Shown: one piece after another, positions 49,332 to 57,710 of the stretch
Layout: each line of letters opens with the position of its first letter
Numbering within the stretch: position 1 is the stretch's first letter
Origin: [Flexibacter] sp. ATCC 35208
GTDB lineage: Bacteria; Bacteroidota; Bacteroidia; Chitinophagales; Chitinophagaceae
Reading direction: 5' to 3'
NCBI RefSeq assembly: GCF_001975825.1
Contig: NZ_MTKN01000003.1
Coordinates: 124,001 to 188,000 of the forward strand
Length of the DNA: 64,000 nucleotides
Notes under the pieces: model-generated
The model's input: only the letters and a program-made list of their open reading frames with translations
Database searches by the model: none
What the model was told of the DNA's origin: nothing
Translations under genes and position numbers: made by a program

Positions 49332-49942
49332 TTTACTTTCTTAATACTTAATACGATCCTTATTTTTTCGCCTTCATTATCGGCAGTTTTCTTCACTACA
49401 AAGTACCATTTCTTATCAGGCACATCTACTAAAAAGATATCTCCTTTTTTGTGGACACGTACAGCATCTTCAAATGGTTTTACCATCATACCGGCAGTAA
49501 ATGGACCGGTATCTCCGTCCTTTTGATTGGGATCCATGTTGTATTTAGCATTCAGCTCTTCGAAAGATTTACCGGCGGCGTATTGCTGTTGTATCAACGT
49601 GCGGAGGCTGTCTATCTCTTTATGCTTTAATACTGCACCATCCAGGTGGATATAGCTGGCCCGGAAGGTGTAATTCCCTGTATCAGCTACTACCCTGTAA
49701 TAACGTCCTTCAATTGTGGCAGTATCTCCTACATTCAGACTAAACAGCTTTTTATCCAAGGCATTTGTATCCTTTGAAGAGTTCAATGGAGTCGCGGTGA
49801 TAAAGGAATATTTATCAGCCAGCTTGTAAGCATCTTCAATCGTAACAGCCTGGTCAAGAATGACTTCCTGGGAGCGGTAGTCGGCTGACTGACCGCAGGC
49901 TGCGAATATCAATAAAAACAGACTAGCGTATATGTATTTCAT
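49328..49942 (-). CDS. parvulin-type peptidyl-prolyl isomerase lipoprotein
   Basis: The start MKYIYASLF (49942) begins the signal peptide; the lipobox AAC gives Cys16, so the 204-residue protein is a lipoprotein. The C-terminal half matches the PpiC fold: AAGKSFEELNAKYNMDPNQK, GDTGPFTAGMMVKPFEDAV, KKGDIFLVDVPDKKWYFVVK. It is expected in the periplasm or on the outer membrane, assisting protein folding. The domain is slightly shorter than in PpiD/SurA. Confidence 0.8.
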   Translation of the reverse strand: MKYIYASLFLLIFAACGQSADYRSQEVILDQAVTIEDAYKLADKYSFITATPLNSSKDTNALDKKLFSLNVGDTATIEGRYYRVVADTGNYTFRASYIHLDGAVLKHKEIDSLRTLIQQQYAAGKSFEELNAKYNMDPNQKDGDTGPFTAGMMVKPFEDAVRVHKKGDIFLVDVPDKKWYFVVKKTADNEGEKIRIVLSIKKVN

Positions 49943-49963
49943 AGCGCTCAAGATAAAAAATAA

Positions 49964-50176
49964 TTAGGTATTTGCCACGAGGATGAGTTCTGAATTGGAG
50001 AGGGACAGACCGTCATTTCTTTCCTGAAAATATTCCTTTGTAAGGTCGTCACCGGATACCACTTTAGCATATTTAAACCCTGCTTTGTGAGCAAGATCCA
50101 ACATCTGCTCTTCTTTTAGAAGCTGTAAAGATTGGGAATGAGCGTTCTTTTTGATTACGCCAATCGGAAATAAAAT
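49964..50176 (-). pseudogene. C-terminal remnant of a SAM-dependent methyltransferase
   Basis: Seventy codons without an early ATG, in frame with and directly after the stop of the 393-residue gene. The peptide reads QLLKEEQMLDLAHKAGFKYA, then VVSGDDLTKEYFQERNDGL, then SNSELILVANT-stop. This is the usual closing section of many class I methyltransferases, with a 'ryF..R.DGL....E.lLvA' ending. The catalytic part is absent, so it looks like a fragment left by a deletion. Confidence 0.6.
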
Positions 50177-51358
50177 TTACTCAGTAATGAATTTTTTCTC
50201 TTTCCACAGATCAAGGGTTTCAGGTTTTACCCCGCATTCCAGGAGGATTTCCTCTAAATCTTCGCGGCCACCTTCTACGGTCCAGTCTACAGCATAAGCT
50301 GCAAAGTCAGTGGTGGTTTTGATTCTCCCTAATAGTTTGGTTTCGGTTAGGATAGCAGCGGTTCTTCTGAGGGCTATCCGGCCAATATCCCAGTTATCCT
50401 GTTCTTCCATTAGTTGTTCCATTTGGGCGAAATAGTCTTCGAATGAGGTGATATCTAATGGAGAGGAATCGTCATATTTGTCATGAAAGAAAACTTCTCC
50501 CCCATTTTCGAGTCTTTGTTCAACTTCCTGTTGAGATTGAGAAACCAGGAGGGGGAAATAGTTATCAGCATAGTGGTAATTTATTTCCAGGAGGGCCAGT
50601 GGTGACGTAGTTTCATGATGCGTCAGAGAACTAACGATGGATTGGGCCATAGCCTGGGCGAGTTTTTCGATCAGCGCGTCCTGGGACAGGTTTTCCCTGT
50701 TCCGGCTGTAGGTCAGACGGTTACTGCCTCCTTCATGGAAGGTCCTGATCTTATCCAGCTGATTATCGGTATAGGAGTATTCATCGTAGGAAGAATACTT
50801 TCCCAGCCCGGGGGCGACATTGTTGCTTACGGAGCGGGTGATCCTGCCATCGGCATCGTACTCAAATGTGGTCGTGATCAGGAAAAAGAAGAGGTCATTT
50901 TCTTTATATTCTTTAATTAACTCTTCCCTGGATTGGCTCGGTTTGTAAATGGTTCCTTTACCGTTTATACCCAAACGTTGTGAGGTGATCTTACGGCCAT
51001 TTTCAAATGTAATCCTTGTAAGCGCGGAGGGCACGCCTGTGTTGATATTAAATTCTATGTACTCCGCGAGGTTATTGGTATATTTATAATAACCTTCCCA
51101 TAAGGTTTTGATTGCTTCATTGCCAAAGGTCATGTAGCAAGGTACCCCCTGGTCATTGAAGCCGTATTCGTAGTCGTCTTTTCCCTTTGATAAGGCTCCA
51201 TTTGAGGGGAAGGAGTGCTGGTCATATTTTTCGAGGTTATAACGGGTGCCGGGGGCGTATAGTGTTGTTTTAACCTGTGCTTTGAAAGCAGGGAGGTGTT
51301 GAATGTCGTCAAAGGCTTTTTCCCAACGGCTGATGAGGTTATCTATTAAATTGTCCAT
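50177..51358 (-). CDS. 393-residue hypothetical protein
   Basis: A soluble, acidic protein without signal peptide. The middle contains beta-rich text of the YD-repeat flavour (TTFEYDADGRITRSVSNNVA, DEYSYTDNQLDKIRTF). The C-terminal third is helical, with NWDIGRIALRRTAAIL, TTDFAAYAVDWTVEGG and LEEILLECGVKPETLDLW. That C-terminal part looks like a self-standing conserved domain, perhaps immunity-like given the accessory setting, but no family is recognised. It diverges from the ATP-grasp fragment gene. Confidence 0.7.
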   Translation of the reverse strand: MDNLIDNLISRWEKAFDDIQHLPAFKAQVKTTLYAPGTRYNLEKYDQHSFPSNGALSKGKDDYEYGFNDQGVPCYMTFGNEAIKTLWEGYYKYTNNLAEYIEFNINTGVPSALTRITFENGRKITSQRLGINGKGTIYKPSQSREELIKEYKENDLFFFLITTTFEYDADGRITRSVSNNVAPGLGKYSSYDEYSYTDNQLDKIRTFHEGGSNRLTYSRNRENLSQDALIEKLAQAMAQSIVSSLTHHETTSPLALLEINYHYADNYFPLLVSQSQQEVEQRLENGGEVFFHDKYDDSSPLDITSFEDYFAQMEQLMEEQDNWDIGRIALRRTAAILTETKLLGRIKTTTDFAAYAVDWTVEGGREDLEEILLECGVKPETLDLWKEKKFITE

Positions 51359-51380
51359 TGAATAAAATTAAAGAATAAAT

Positions 51381-51680
51381 ATGTTATGCGATTTTTTTTT
51401 GCAGGCGTATTTGGATGGGGAGCGACAGCAGGTGGAGGCTTCCAAGTATAGGCATTATTTTAAATTAAAGAAAGAGGAAGGTTGTCCGGATAGTGTGGTA
51501 GCATTTGCACAGGCAAGGTGTGAGGAGTATACACCGCATGATGTATTTGTGATGGATATCTGTTTGTGTGGGGATGAGTATTTTATTGTGGAGTATGGGG
51601 GGATGAATGCGGCAGGGTTTTATAAGGCGAGGATTGGAGATATTGTGAAGGGGGTATCAGCGTATTTTGTAGGAAGCTGA
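51381..51680 (+). CDS. C-terminal fragment of an ATP-grasp protein (DUF4343-like)
   Basis: Ninety-nine codons starting ATG TTA TGC followed by a run of nine T. From SVVAFAQARCEEYTPHDVFV the protein reads like the closing part of ATP-grasp DUF4343 proteins: FVMDICLCGDEYFIVEYGGM, then NAAGFYKARIGDIVKGVSAY. The Glu and Asn of VEYGGMNAAGFY are the usual metal ligands. The ATP-binding N-terminal lobes are missing and no upstream remnant is found, so it is probably a decayed gene, unless a short partner-dependent form exists. Confidence 0.55.
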   Translation: MLCDFFLQAYLDGERQQVEASKYRHYFKLKKEEGCPDSVVAFAQARCEEYTPHDVFVMDICLCGDEYFIVEYGGMNAAGFYKARIGDIVKGVSAYFVGS

Positions 51681-51693
51681 AATTTTTATACTT

Positions 51694-52434
51694 ATGAAAT
51701 TTGTTGTAGTTTTTCTGGCATTGGCTCTGCTGGCCATACCAGCATGTTTTCCGGATTTCGGCCCCGGTACTTTTACAGAGCGTTCAAGAACATACTCACC
51801 AGACAGCACCAAATTCTTATTAAACTACGCCTATGAACAGGGAGCATGGGATGGTGGCCGATCCTACTTTATCGCAATTTTGAAGTCTACAGACTCGGTT
51901 AAAAGTAATGCAGATAAATTCAAATTCTTCAGTTACGACGTAGATGATGTCTATTGGCAAGGTAGCGATACGGTTATTGTTGCTGAGAAATTTACTGAAT
52001 TTATAAGCAGGGGTAAATCCCAATTTAAGGATAGCATAATTCCTATGAATGGCGTTATCGTGAAAGTTGTGCACAAGGATCCTATTGATACATCTTACGA
52101 GCGGAAAGTATTTTATAGAGAAACATCACCAAGTCAAAAGTATGATTTGATTGTGTATAGATATGTTAAGCCTGGTAATGGTTATTATTTTCTGAATATT
52201 TCGGTTATTCATAAGCATGATAGCATTCCGAAATACGGAAACTTTTATGTGTCCCGGTTTGATTTTGATTGTTTTAATGATATTAGGTGGATGAAGGGAG
52301 ATACGCTGGATATTAAGGTTTCGAGGTCGTGCTTTTATTCATTTGAAGATTACCTTGTAAAGAACCGGAGAGATACGGGGATTAGGTATAAGGTTCAGGT
52401 GAATGATACTATTAGGGGGAATATTACTTATTGA
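51694..52434 (+). CDS. 246-residue hypothetical lipoprotein
   Basis: A signal peptide with lipobox PAC (Cys18, MKFVVVFLALALLAIPACFP) followed by a beta-rich domain: TYSPDSTKFLLNYAYEQGAW, VYWQGSDTVIVAEKF, ETSPSQKYDLIVYRYVKPGN, and DIRWMKGDTLDIKVSRSCFY. 'SP(S/D)..K..L' and 'W.g.DT' recur twice, suggesting two related halves. No function is known. Codon use is AT-rich compared with the glycan operon, as in the rest of this island. Confidence 0.75.
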   Translation: MKFVVVFLALALLAIPACFPDFGPGTFTERSRTYSPDSTKFLLNYAYEQGAWDGGRSYFIAILKSTDSVKSNADKFKFFSYDVDDVYWQGSDTVIVAEKFTEFISRGKSQFKDSIIPMNGVIVKVVHKDPIDTSYERKVFYRETSPSQKYDLIVYRYVKPGNGYYFLNISVIHKHDSIPKYGNFYVSRFDFDCFNDIRWMKGDTLDIKVSRSCFYSFEDYLVKNRRDTGIRYKVQVNDTIRGNITY

Positions 52435-52481
52435 ATGTTTAATAGAATTTTAAAAGGCTTTCAGACATCCTGCCTGAAATA

Positions 52482-52718
52482 TTATTGATATCCAAACTTA
52501 CCATCTCTGTATTTGCCATATTTCAATATTGTAAATACCATCAAGAGTACTAAAAGTGGTGACAGTATAAGACTAATCAACATTATTGGAACTATCAACC
52601 CAGTCGTTAATAAAATCAAATGAACTACGAGGTAGATAGTCACTATCCAGATTGAAAAAGTTGGGCTCTTTGCTCCGTTTGGGGTGGCCAAAACCTCCGT
52701 ATTAGACAATATCCACAA
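52482..52718 (-). CDS. 78-residue membrane protein, N-terminus uncertain
   Basis: Two long hydrophobic segments (TFSIWIVTIYLVVHLILLTTG and VPIMLISLILSPLLVLLMVF) separated by three residues, then a basic tail KYGKYRDGKFGYQ. The same frame is open for about 40 codons upstream of the ATG with protein-like text but no start codon, so it may be the end of a larger broken gene rather than an intact small one. The function is unknown. Confidence 0.45.
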   Translation of the reverse strand: MWILSNTEVLATPNGAKSPTFSIWIVTIYLVVHLILLTTGLIVPIMLISLILSPLLVLLMVFTILKYGKYRDGKFGYQ

Positions 52719-52739
52719 TTCGCATTCTATCAGTATATT

Positions 52740-52915
52740 TTTAATTTTAAACTGCCCCCAATCAGGAACAGCTTCTGCTACTGCAGCATTCTTATGCTTT
52801 GTTTCTATAGATTGAAGAAATTTTACTCTTGCAGTGACATTACTAAAATCAATACAGGATTATCATGTGTGAAGCTCTTATTATTCCTAATGTCATTAAA
52901 GGCATTATAGAACAT
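52740..52915 (-). pseudogene. frameshifted remnant resembling an abortive-infection C-terminal domain
   Basis: From an ATG at 52913-52915 the minus strand reads MFYNAFNDIRNNKSFTHDNP, which closely fits the RNN-S-HDN core of Abi_C-type proteins. It then stops unless the frame shifts, after which ARVKFLQSIETKHKNAA continues as the expected last helix. No N-terminal part is found. The reading is by motif only. Confidence 0.4.
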
Positions 52916-53049
52916 TCTCTTACAAACGACTCATCTTCCTTGGCAGAATAATCACAACTACACCTCCAGGTTGTTGGAGAAGTATTCTCATCATTATATG
53001 TCCAGGTAAATGCTTGAACTTTACAATTGGTAGAAATTTGTAGTGCCAT
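52849..53049 (-). CDS. possible 66-residue Cys-containing protein
   Basis: ATG 10 nt after the stop of the 29-codon ORF. The peptide MALQISTNCKVQAFTWTYND continues with SPTTWRCSCDYSAKEDES and ends in a hydrophobic stretch. It overlaps the Abi-like remnant in another frame, and only one of the two readings can be right. No family is recognised. Confidence 0.25.
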   Translation of the reverse strand: MALQISTNCKVQAFTWTYNDENTSPTTWRCSCDYSAKEDESFVRECSIMPLMTLGIIRASHMIILY

Positions 53050-53059
53050 AGAACAAGGT

Positions 53060-53149
53060 TTAAAGCTCTCTGAATCCCAGGGCAATACAACAAATAAGTA
53101 ACGCAATGCCAATCACAAGAAAAGGCCAGTTGCCACCCGCACCTTGCAT
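53060..53149 (-). CDS. 29-residue single-pass membrane peptide
   Basis: MQGAGGNWPFLVIGIALLIC continues CIALGFREL: a Gly-rich start, one hydrophobic helix and a charged end. Its ATG overlaps the stop of the preceding 64-codon gene as TAATG (53147-53151), an arrangement typical of translational coupling. That overlap is the main reason to accept both. Confidence 0.5.
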   Translation of the reverse strand: MQGAGGNWPFLVIGIALLICCIALGFREL

Positions 53150-53343
53150 TAGCAAAATACGTTAAGTACTAGTAAATGCAGCCCTATTACAATCAGAGTA
53201 TACTCTTTGGTAAAATCACATGAACCTCCTCCTGCTCTGGCTGTAATGCGTAATATATCTCTGATAAGGAATACGAAAATCAGGACAATAACAGGTAATA
53301 TCAGCAGTATAGTTTTACAAAGAAGGATCGAGTTCATAGACAT
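53149..53343 (-). CDS. 64-residue two-helix membrane protein
   Basis: Starts MSMNSILLCKTILLILPVIV; helix 1 runs to about residue 27, a polar Arg/Gly/Asp loop (RDILRITARAGGGSCDFTKE) follows, and helix 2 (YTLIVIGLHLLVLNVFC) ends the protein. This small helical-hairpin layout is common among immunity proteins and holins; nothing more specific can be said. It is coupled to the next ORF by TAATG. It lies between the Septu genes and decayed sequence. Confidence 0.5.
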   Translation of the reverse strand: MSMNSILLCKTILLILPVIVLIFVFLIRDILRITARAGGGSCDFTKEYTLIVIGLHLLVLNVFC

Positions 53344-53425
53344 GAAAGATAATAAGATGATGGCTTTACTAGCTGAACTGTTGCTTTAGCATATTCATAG
53401 ATCTGCTTAAAAAAGCCTTAGCTAT

Positions 53426-54100
53426 TCACCCACAATATTGCTCGAAATCCGCCTTTAGGTTTTCATGATCTCTTATTACCCATCTTTTGAAAGCCGTAAA
53501 GCTTGATGCAGGACGCAAATGTCTAATAATCTTTTGTTTTATTTCCTCTTTTTCCTCAGCCGAATATGTTTCATCATAATAGTCAAATAACAAATCCTGA
53601 AAAGTCCTTATCTCTTTAAGTAAAAGATTTCGAACATTTGCGGCTTCAATAGATTTTAAGGTAGTAGTTCCATTGTAAACTGCATCTAAAAGCGTAACTG
53701 AGTTATTAACACGATCGGTGTTCTCAAGGGCCCGGAATTCAGCCTTTTCTTTTGGGTATGGGTTAATATGATATCTTATTTTTTTATCTACTTCGTCTGT
53801 CTCCTGAGTGACATCTAGAATATCATCAAATATGGGTTTGGCTAGTTTTATGTTATTGCAATGCCCACAAGCAAAAAAGAGATTATTCCAATCAAACATC
53901 ACATCCCGATAATTTCTATGTGGTCGAAAATGTTCAACGTTTATTGTTGTAGGCTCTCTTTGCTCACATATATAGCATTTATTATAGAAATCATTCCTTA
54001 TTGCATGAAGAACTCCGTCACATCTGTAACTCCCAGTAGCTTTTGCTTTCTCAATTGCTAAGCAAGGTGGGGCAGGTTGAGATTTAGAAGCAAAAATCAT
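53426..54100 (-). CDS. ptuB: Septu defence protein PtuB, HNH nuclease
   Basis: A 224-residue HNH endonuclease. The zinc-binding pairs are CYIC (Cys42, Cys45) and CGHC (Cys78, Cys81). The nuclease motif lies between and after them: NVEHFRPHRNY (His57, His61) and GHCNNIK with the Asn. A helical C-terminus (about 150-224) closes the protein. With PtuA it forms a large complex that cuts nucleic acid on phage attack. Its ATG overlaps the ptuA stop by 4 nt. The low GC content indicates recent transfer. Confidence 0.88.
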   Translation of the reverse strand: MIFASKSQPAPPCLAIEKAKATGSYRCDGVLHAIRNDFYNKCYICEQREPTTINVEHFRPHRNYRDVMFDWNNLFFACGHCNNIKLAKPIFDDILDVTQETDEVDKKIRYHINPYPKEKAEFRALENTDRVNNSVTLLDAVYNGTTTLKSIEAANVRNLLLKEIRTFQDLLFDYYDETYSAEEKEEIKQKIIRHLRPASSFTAFKRWVIRDHENLKADFEQYCG

Positions 54101-55335
54101 TTGTTCTTATTAAGTGTTCTTAACTGAATTTGTTGAATTTTAACCGCTAATTCATCTGCTAAGAATTTGGGAACATCATCAATATATTTCCTTAATTCCC
54201 GTAGTTGATCTCTTTCCTTTTCATCTAACTCTTCTTTAGAACTTAGATATTCAAACTCAGCAATCTTCTTCTTTAAAATTGATGAATATTTATCTGCTTC
54301 AAAATAACTCTCAATTAAAGTATCATAGGAATAACCAGATAAATCATCCGTGACAATCCTCTTTTCAAGATCGCAAATAACTGCGTTTTCTATTGAGCTT
54401 ATAACAAATGGGGAATGTGTTGTAATGATAAACTGTAGTTTTGGAAAAAATGTAGTTAGAAATGGAAGTACCTTTTTCTGTAATTCAATATGAAGATGAG
54501 TCTCAATTTCATCTATAAGCACAATTCCTTCTACATCATAACTTTTTGCACCAGAACTCTCCATTCTTAATAATAATTCTGTTATAATACTTAAAACCGC
54601 AGAATAACCATCAGAAAGTTGGTTTAAATTATATGGTTCCTTACCTGTTTCAAGTACATTAAAATTATAGTTCTTTCTATCAAACGACAATTTAAGTTGG
54701 GGATCACTAAATAATTCAGCGAGGTTTCTTTCAAAGTTTGCAAACCATGAGTCAACCTCTCTCACAACATCCGTTTCATTCTCATCCCTAGCGAATGATC
54801 TGTCTGCTTTTAAGTTTACAATGTATTGAATAAAATCAGCTCCAACATGCTCTCGGGGATTATAATTCCGCTTAAATTTAATTTTGTTAATACCACTTGG
54901 TACATTAAATTTTGAGTTACGCTTTGAGTCAAATGACGCAACTATAAATTTCCCTGAATTGAAATTTGATAAAATTTCATTAAAATGATTAAAGCTTATT
55001 GACACGCCTGTTAAAGCCTTGATTTCTTTATTAACAGCTTCTATTTCCGTAGTGTAAGAACTCATACTTTCTGGAGTATGATTCTTTATTACTTCATTTT
55101 TTTCATAAATAAGATAATCTCTTCGCCTTATAACATTAGCTAAAAAGCTAATATTGCTTTCTTGTATAACTGCAGAAAGATATTTTTGTAATTCGACAAG
55201 TAGAGAAGTTTTACCACTTCCGTTTCGTCCAGTGATGATTAAATGCTTTCTTTCATCAGACGAAATGGGTATTTCGAGTTCTTTTGTATTCCGAACTTCA
55301 TTTATGCTGATAGATGAAATGAATATGTCATTCAT
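54097..55335 (-). CDS. ptuA: Septu defence protein PtuA, AAA/ABC-type ATPase
   Basis: A 412-residue OLD/ABC-like ATPase. Walker A GRNGSGKT (36-43), then a long coiled-coil-containing insertion (about 60-210). The signature-like LNQLSDGYSAVLSI, Walker B VEGIVLIDEIETHLH and H-switch IITTHSPF follow. The length and partner match type I Septu. In known systems PtuA controls the nuclease PtuB through ATP binding. No reverse transcriptase or retron RNA lies nearby, unlike in retron-Ec78. The gene starts 79 bp from tRNA-Met, a common landing site for islands. Confidence 0.9.
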   Translation of the reverse strand: MNDIFISSISINEVRNTKELEIPISSDERKHLIITGRNGSGKTSLLVELQKYLSAVIQESNISFLANVIRRRDYLIYEKNEVIKNHTPESMSSYTTEIEAVNKEIKALTGVSISFNHFNEILSNFNSGKFIVASFDSKRNSKFNVPSGINKIKFKRNYNPREHVGADFIQYIVNLKADRSFARDENETDVVREVDSWFANFERNLAELFSDPQLKLSFDRKNYNFNVLETGKEPYNLNQLSDGYSAVLSIITELLLRMESSGAKSYDVEGIVLIDEIETHLHIELQKKVLPFLTTFFPKLQFIITTHSPFVISSIENAVICDLEKRIVTDDLSGYSYDTLIESYFEADKYSSILKKKIAEFEYLSSKEELDEKERDQLRELRKYIDDVPKFLADELAVKIQQIQLRTLNKNK

Positions 55336-55371
55336 AAATTTACCATCAAAGTATAGATGAATATAAAAAAG

Positions 55372-55406
55372 AAAAGGCTTTCAAGCAAATTACCTGAAAA
55401 CCTTTT
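55372..55406 (-). terminator. terminator of tRNA-Met
   Basis: AAAAGGCTTTCA (55372-55383) pairs with TGAAAACCTTTT (55395-55406) with one mismatch, ending in a TTTTCTTTTTT run on the minus strand just after the tRNA. Confidence 0.75.
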
Positions 55407-55413
55407 TAATTCG

Positions 55414-55487
55414 TAGCGAGAAAGGGAGTTGAACCCTTGACCTCAGGGTTATGAATCCTGCGCTCTAACCGCCTGAGCTACCTCGCC
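55414..55487 (-). tRNA. tRNA-Met (CAT), elongator type
   Basis: A 74-nt cloverleaf: acceptor GGCGAGG with TCTCGCT (G-T closing pairs at both ends), D-stem GCTC/GAGC, anticodon stem CAGGA/CCTG with loop TTCATAA (anticodon CAT at 55451-55453), variable AGGTC, T-arm AAGGG-TTCAACT-CCCTT. CCA is not encoded. It has its own -33/-7 promoter and terminator. Confidence 0.95.
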
Positions 55488-55516
55488 AAATCCTCGTCTT
55501 GTTCAAAACGGGAGTG

Positions 55517-55547
55517 CAAAGATAATCGCTAAATTGATAAAAGCCAA
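55517..55547 (-). promoter_or_regulatory. tRNA-Met promoter
   Basis: Minus-strand TTG (55545-55547), 20-nt spacer, TATCTTTG (55517-55524), about 30 nt upstream of the tRNA. A good match to the Bacteroidota consensus. Confidence 0.75.
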
Positions 55548-55566
55548 GAGGTATTTATATTTTTTT

Positions 55567-57678
55567 TTAATACGCTAATAATTCCTTCACCGCAGCCTTC
55601 ACCTTTTGCGGATTTGGCAACATTTCATTCTCCAACGCCAGATTGATAGGCACTGCTGGCAAATCCAAAGCACCAAGCGTGAAAATCGGCGCATCCAGCG
55701 AGCGAAAGCAGTGCTGTTGAATACGACCCGCTAAGGCCTGTGCAAAGGAATTATTCAGTTGTTCTTCAGTGAGCACAAGACATTTTCCATGGCGGGAAAC
55801 AGATGAATAGACCAGCTCTTCATCCAGCGGGAATAATGTACGCAGATCAATCACCTCTACCTGACCAGGGAAGGCCGCAGCGACAGCCATTGCCCAGTAT
55901 ACCCCCATTCCGTAAGTGATGATACAACAAGTATCGCCCTTCTTCACATCTTTTGGATGAGCAGGTACCACTACCCTACCCTTGCCCATTGGCAACTGAT
56001 AGTCTGCATCTGGTTCAATCATGATCGCCGCCTGTGTACCAGGAACTTTGCTCCAATATAAACCTTTGTGCTCCAGCATAACAACCGGATTGGGATCTAA
56101 AAAAGCAGCCTTCATTAGTCCTTTCATATCAGCAGCATTGGATGGATAGACTACTTTAATACCTTTGATGGTAAGCAAAGTAGATTCGATACTACCAGAA
56201 TGATAAGGCCCTCCACCTCCATAAGCACCAATAGGTATACGGATCAGGGTCTGCACCGGGAATTTGCCATAGCTAAGGTAACAGGATTTCGAAATCTCCG
56301 TCACCAGCTGATTAAATCCAGGATAGATATAATCGGCAAACTGAATTTCTACAATAGGCTTGACACCCACAGCTGATAAACCAGCAGTAGCACCAACGAT
56401 ATAAGCTTCCTGTATAGCTGTGTTGTATACCCTGTGGTCACCGAATTTTTCCGCAAGGGCAGCTGCTTCGCGGAATACGCCACCCAAACGGCGTCCTACA
56501 TCCTGACCAAAAAAGATGGCTTCAGGATAGTCCCGCAGGATTTCTTCTACCGCATGCAAAGCAGCATCCACCATCATCACCTTCGTACCATTTGCAGGAG
56601 TACGATTCCCCTTTTCACTTGTAACTGCAGCAGGTGCAAATACATGATCCTTCACTGTGCGGGGATCCGGATCCTGTGCTATCCGCGCCTTATCAAATTC
56701 TGCTTCTATATATTCCTGTGTTTCTCTTTCAATGGTTAACAGGTCCTTCTCCGGAATACCGGAGGATATTAATAATGCTTTTAGTTTGGGTAAGGGATCC
56801 TTTTCTCCATGAAAGGATAGGTCTTCATCTGTTCTGTACCATTCCTTGCGTACACCGGAGGTATGGTGCCCTAACAATGGCACACAGGCATGTACCAATA
56901 CAGGTTTCCTTTCTTTGCGTACATAACTGATTGCAGCCTCCATGCCATGATAACTCTCTTCAAAATCACTTCCATCCACCCGTATTCGTTTCAGGCCTTT
57001 AAATCCCGCAGCATATTCATATGCATCCATTACACGGGTTTCTGCAGATGAAGCAGAAATACCCCATTCATTGTCCTGTACCAGGTAAATAACTGGTAAC
57101 TCCCACAGAATAGCACTCTGCCATGCTTCACTGACTTCACCTTCCGTGACACTGCCATCACCGAGAGAGCAAAGAACTACCGGTAATTCTCCATGGGGGC
57201 CGGTAGGCAGAGAGTCAGATAAATTTCTTTCCAGATAACGGATACCCTGTGCCATGCCTGTAGCCGGAATGACCTGCATGCCGGTAGCACTGCTCTGGTG
57301 AGGGATTAAGGGGCGATTGGGTACCCGGCTGGCTGGATGACTATAATACGATCGACCGCCGGAGAAAGGGTCATCTCCCTTTGCAAGGAGTTGTAACATC
57401 AGCTCAAGGGGAGTAAAACCCATGGCCAGCATCATACTGTCATCCCGATAGTAAGGACTGGCATAATCCCAGGGTTGTAACTGCAATCCAGCTGCTATCT
57501 GAATAGCTTCATGCCCACGGGACGTGGAATGTACATATTTGCAAACGGAGCGATTCGCTTCATACGTGGCGGCCATTTGGGAAGCCTGACACATCAGCCG
57601 GAAGGCTTTCAGCCACAGGCCTTGCTTATTAGCAATCCCTGCTTTTATAGTTGGGGTGATTGTATTATCTTTAAACAC
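55567..57678 (-). CDS. 2-oxoacid dehydrogenase E1, fused alpha and beta subunits
   Basis: A 703-residue thiamine-diphosphate enzyme, the first step of a branched-chain 2-oxoacid (or related) dehydrogenase complex. The N-terminal half is E1-alpha, with the ThDP motif GDGSVTEGEVSEAWQSA through QDNEWGIS. The C-terminal half (from about residue 370) is E1-beta with EAIFFGQDVGRRLGGVFREA, IQEAYIVGATAGLSAVG, IQFADYIYPGFNQL and EVIDLRTLFPLDEE. Such fusions are frequent in Bacteroidota. E2/E3 are not in the window. It diverges from a marR gene over a shared operator. Confidence 0.93.
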   Translation of the reverse strand: MFKDNTITPTIKAGIANKQGLWLKAFRLMCQASQMAATYEANRSVCKYVHSTSRGHEAIQIAAGLQLQPWDYASPYYRDDSMMLAMGFTPLELMLQLLAKGDDPFSGGRSYYSHPASRVPNRPLIPHQSSATGMQVIPATGMAQGIRYLERNLSDSLPTGPHGELPVVLCSLGDGSVTEGEVSEAWQSAILWELPVIYLVQDNEWGISASSAETRVMDAYEYAAGFKGLKRIRVDGSDFEESYHGMEAAISYVRKERKPVLVHACVPLLGHHTSGVRKEWYRTDEDLSFHGEKDPLPKLKALLISSGIPEKDLLTIERETQEYIEAEFDKARIAQDPDPRTVKDHVFAPAAVTSEKGNRTPANGTKVMMVDAALHAVEEILRDYPEAIFFGQDVGRRLGGVFREAAALAEKFGDHRVYNTAIQEAYIVGATAGLSAVGVKPIVEIQFADYIYPGFNQLVTEISKSCYLSYGKFPVQTLIRIPIGAYGGGGPYHSGSIESTLLTIKGIKVVYPSNAADMKGLMKAAFLDPNPVVMLEHKGLYWSKVPGTQAAIMIEPDADYQLPMGKGRVVVPAHPKDVKKGDTCCIITYGMGVYWAMAVAAAFPGQVEVIDLRTLFPLDEELVYSSVSRHGKCLVLTEEQLNNSFAQALAGRIQQHCFRSLDAPIFTLGALDLPAVPINLALENEMLPNPQKVKAAVKELLAY

Positions 57679-57710
57679 TTTATATCCTGTTTGGATGTTT
57701 ATAAGATTAA

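Noticed and set aside
53207..53389. A 60-codon plus-strand frame
   Set aside because: Antisense to the two-helix membrane gene, whose TAATG coupling to the next ORF favours the minus strand.
53426..55412. Retron-Ec78-type system
   Set aside because: PtuA and PtuB are present, but there is no reverse transcriptase gene and no msr/msd-like inverted repeat nearby.
48000..55487. Integrated element with tRNA-derived attachment repeats
   Set aside because: No second copy of the tRNA-Met 3' end was seen in the neighbouring 7 kb and no integrase gene is present.
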